23,114 nucleotides of DNA from Lutispora sp041687175. Lineage in GTDB: Bacteria > Bacillota > Clostridia > Lutisporales > Lutisporaceae. The position numbers and the translations under genes were made by a program. Positions 22,857 to 23,114 of the stretch are shown piece by piece (position 1 is the first letter of the stretch; every line of letters starts with the position of its first letter). The notes under the pieces are model-generated. The model worked only from the letters and a program-made list of their open reading frames with translations, made no database searches and was not told the DNA's origin. The stretch spans positions 1-23,114 of the forward strand of contig NZ_JAWLCK010000039.1 in the NCBI RefSeq assembly GCF_041687175.1, given 5' to 3'.

Positions 22857-23114
22857 TTAGTGGTTAAATACATTTAGCCTTTCTTCGCATTTGCGGATAA
22901 ACAATTCAACAGTATCCTTTTCCTTTTGGATGCGCTCTTCGGTCAATTCTCCTCTTCCCAGTCTGTCGCAGATACCTAATAAAGCAATTTCTTTATATGA
23001 AACCTGCTTCATCATATTTCCCAGATCTGCAAAGGGCAAGTCCTTGACCACAAAAAGAATCTGCATATGCCATCGGACCAGCTTTGAAACCTTATCAATC
23101 AGCTCCTTGTCATC
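22857..23114 (-). CDS. HD-domain-like phosphohydrolase, C-terminal part (5' end outside window)
   Basis: Only the last 85 residues are present, with the start beyond the right edge. The segment KLVRWHMQILFVVKDLPFAD, then EIALLGICDRLGRGELTEE, resembles the C-terminal half of HD-domain proteins related to the HD part of CCA tRNA nucleotidyltransferases, where the last conserved aspartate of the metal site would be in CDRLGRG. The defining HD pair is not in the window, so the family call is moderate. The end is helical and charged (ERIQKEKDTVELFIRKCEERL). The gene ends directly against the long inverted-repeat element, which may serve as its 3' end. Confidence 0.55.
   Translation of the reverse strand, partial: DDKELIDKVSKLVRWHMQILFVVKDLPFADLGNMMKQVSYKEIALLGICDRLGRGELTEERIQKEKDTVELFIRKCEERLNVFNH

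Overview
The window is an AT-rich scaffold piece with two 100-N gaps, from an endospore-forming member of the Clostridia. A spoVA operon, a spore photoproduct lyase, Shine-Dalgarno sites of the AGGAGG type before nearly every gene, frequent GTG/TTG starts and sigma-54-type promoters support this. I cannot name the genus. Both gaps mark contig joins, so order and distance across 1887-1986 and 7824-7923 depend on the assembly.

Layout. 1-1886: the front part of type I aroD and a modular cell-wall M14 peptidase, both on the minus strand. 1987-4536: a stand-alone E2-type acyltransferase between two look-alike hairpins, then a NhaC-type antiporter. 4591-7823: a short-chain dehydrogenase that forms an operon with nhaC, divergent from a conserved hypothetical gene and a CstA-family transporter; the shared intergenic region carries -24/-12 (sigma-54) elements facing both ways. 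7924-8297: the truncated front of uppP and two small hairpin repeats.

8298-13584 is the most coherent block: polyprenyl diphosphate synthase, Gx-transporter-family protein, NusG-domain-II protein and a type II NADH dehydrogenase with a membrane extension on the minus strand, and a divergent ApbE-type flavin transferase lipoprotein on the plus strand. This set matches much of the flavin-based extracellular electron transfer (FLEET) locus described in Listeria (Ndh2, EetA/EetB, DmkB, FmnB). The flavinylated lipoprotein PplA, the quinone prenyltransferase DmkA and a flavin transporter are not in the window. The proposed logic is: Ndh2 passes NADH electrons to a demethylmenaquinone pool whose side chain DmkB makes, and ApbE attaches FMN to an outer-face carrier.

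13595-17899 holds spoVAE-spoVAD-spoVAC (dipicolinate uptake), a 63-residue unknown protein, a short class I mannose-6-phosphate isomerase and SplB (repair of spore DNA photodamage). 17925-20980 holds a sodium:solute symporter, a DegV/FakB fatty-acid-binding protein and a Pro/Gly-rich small protein. 21066-21191 is a TPR gene remnant with its own terminator, followed by lipoate-protein ligase. 22305-22856 is gene-free: degenerate repeats and a 222-bp inverted-repeat element that looks like a MITE or a structured RNA. The window ends inside an HD-domain-like gene.
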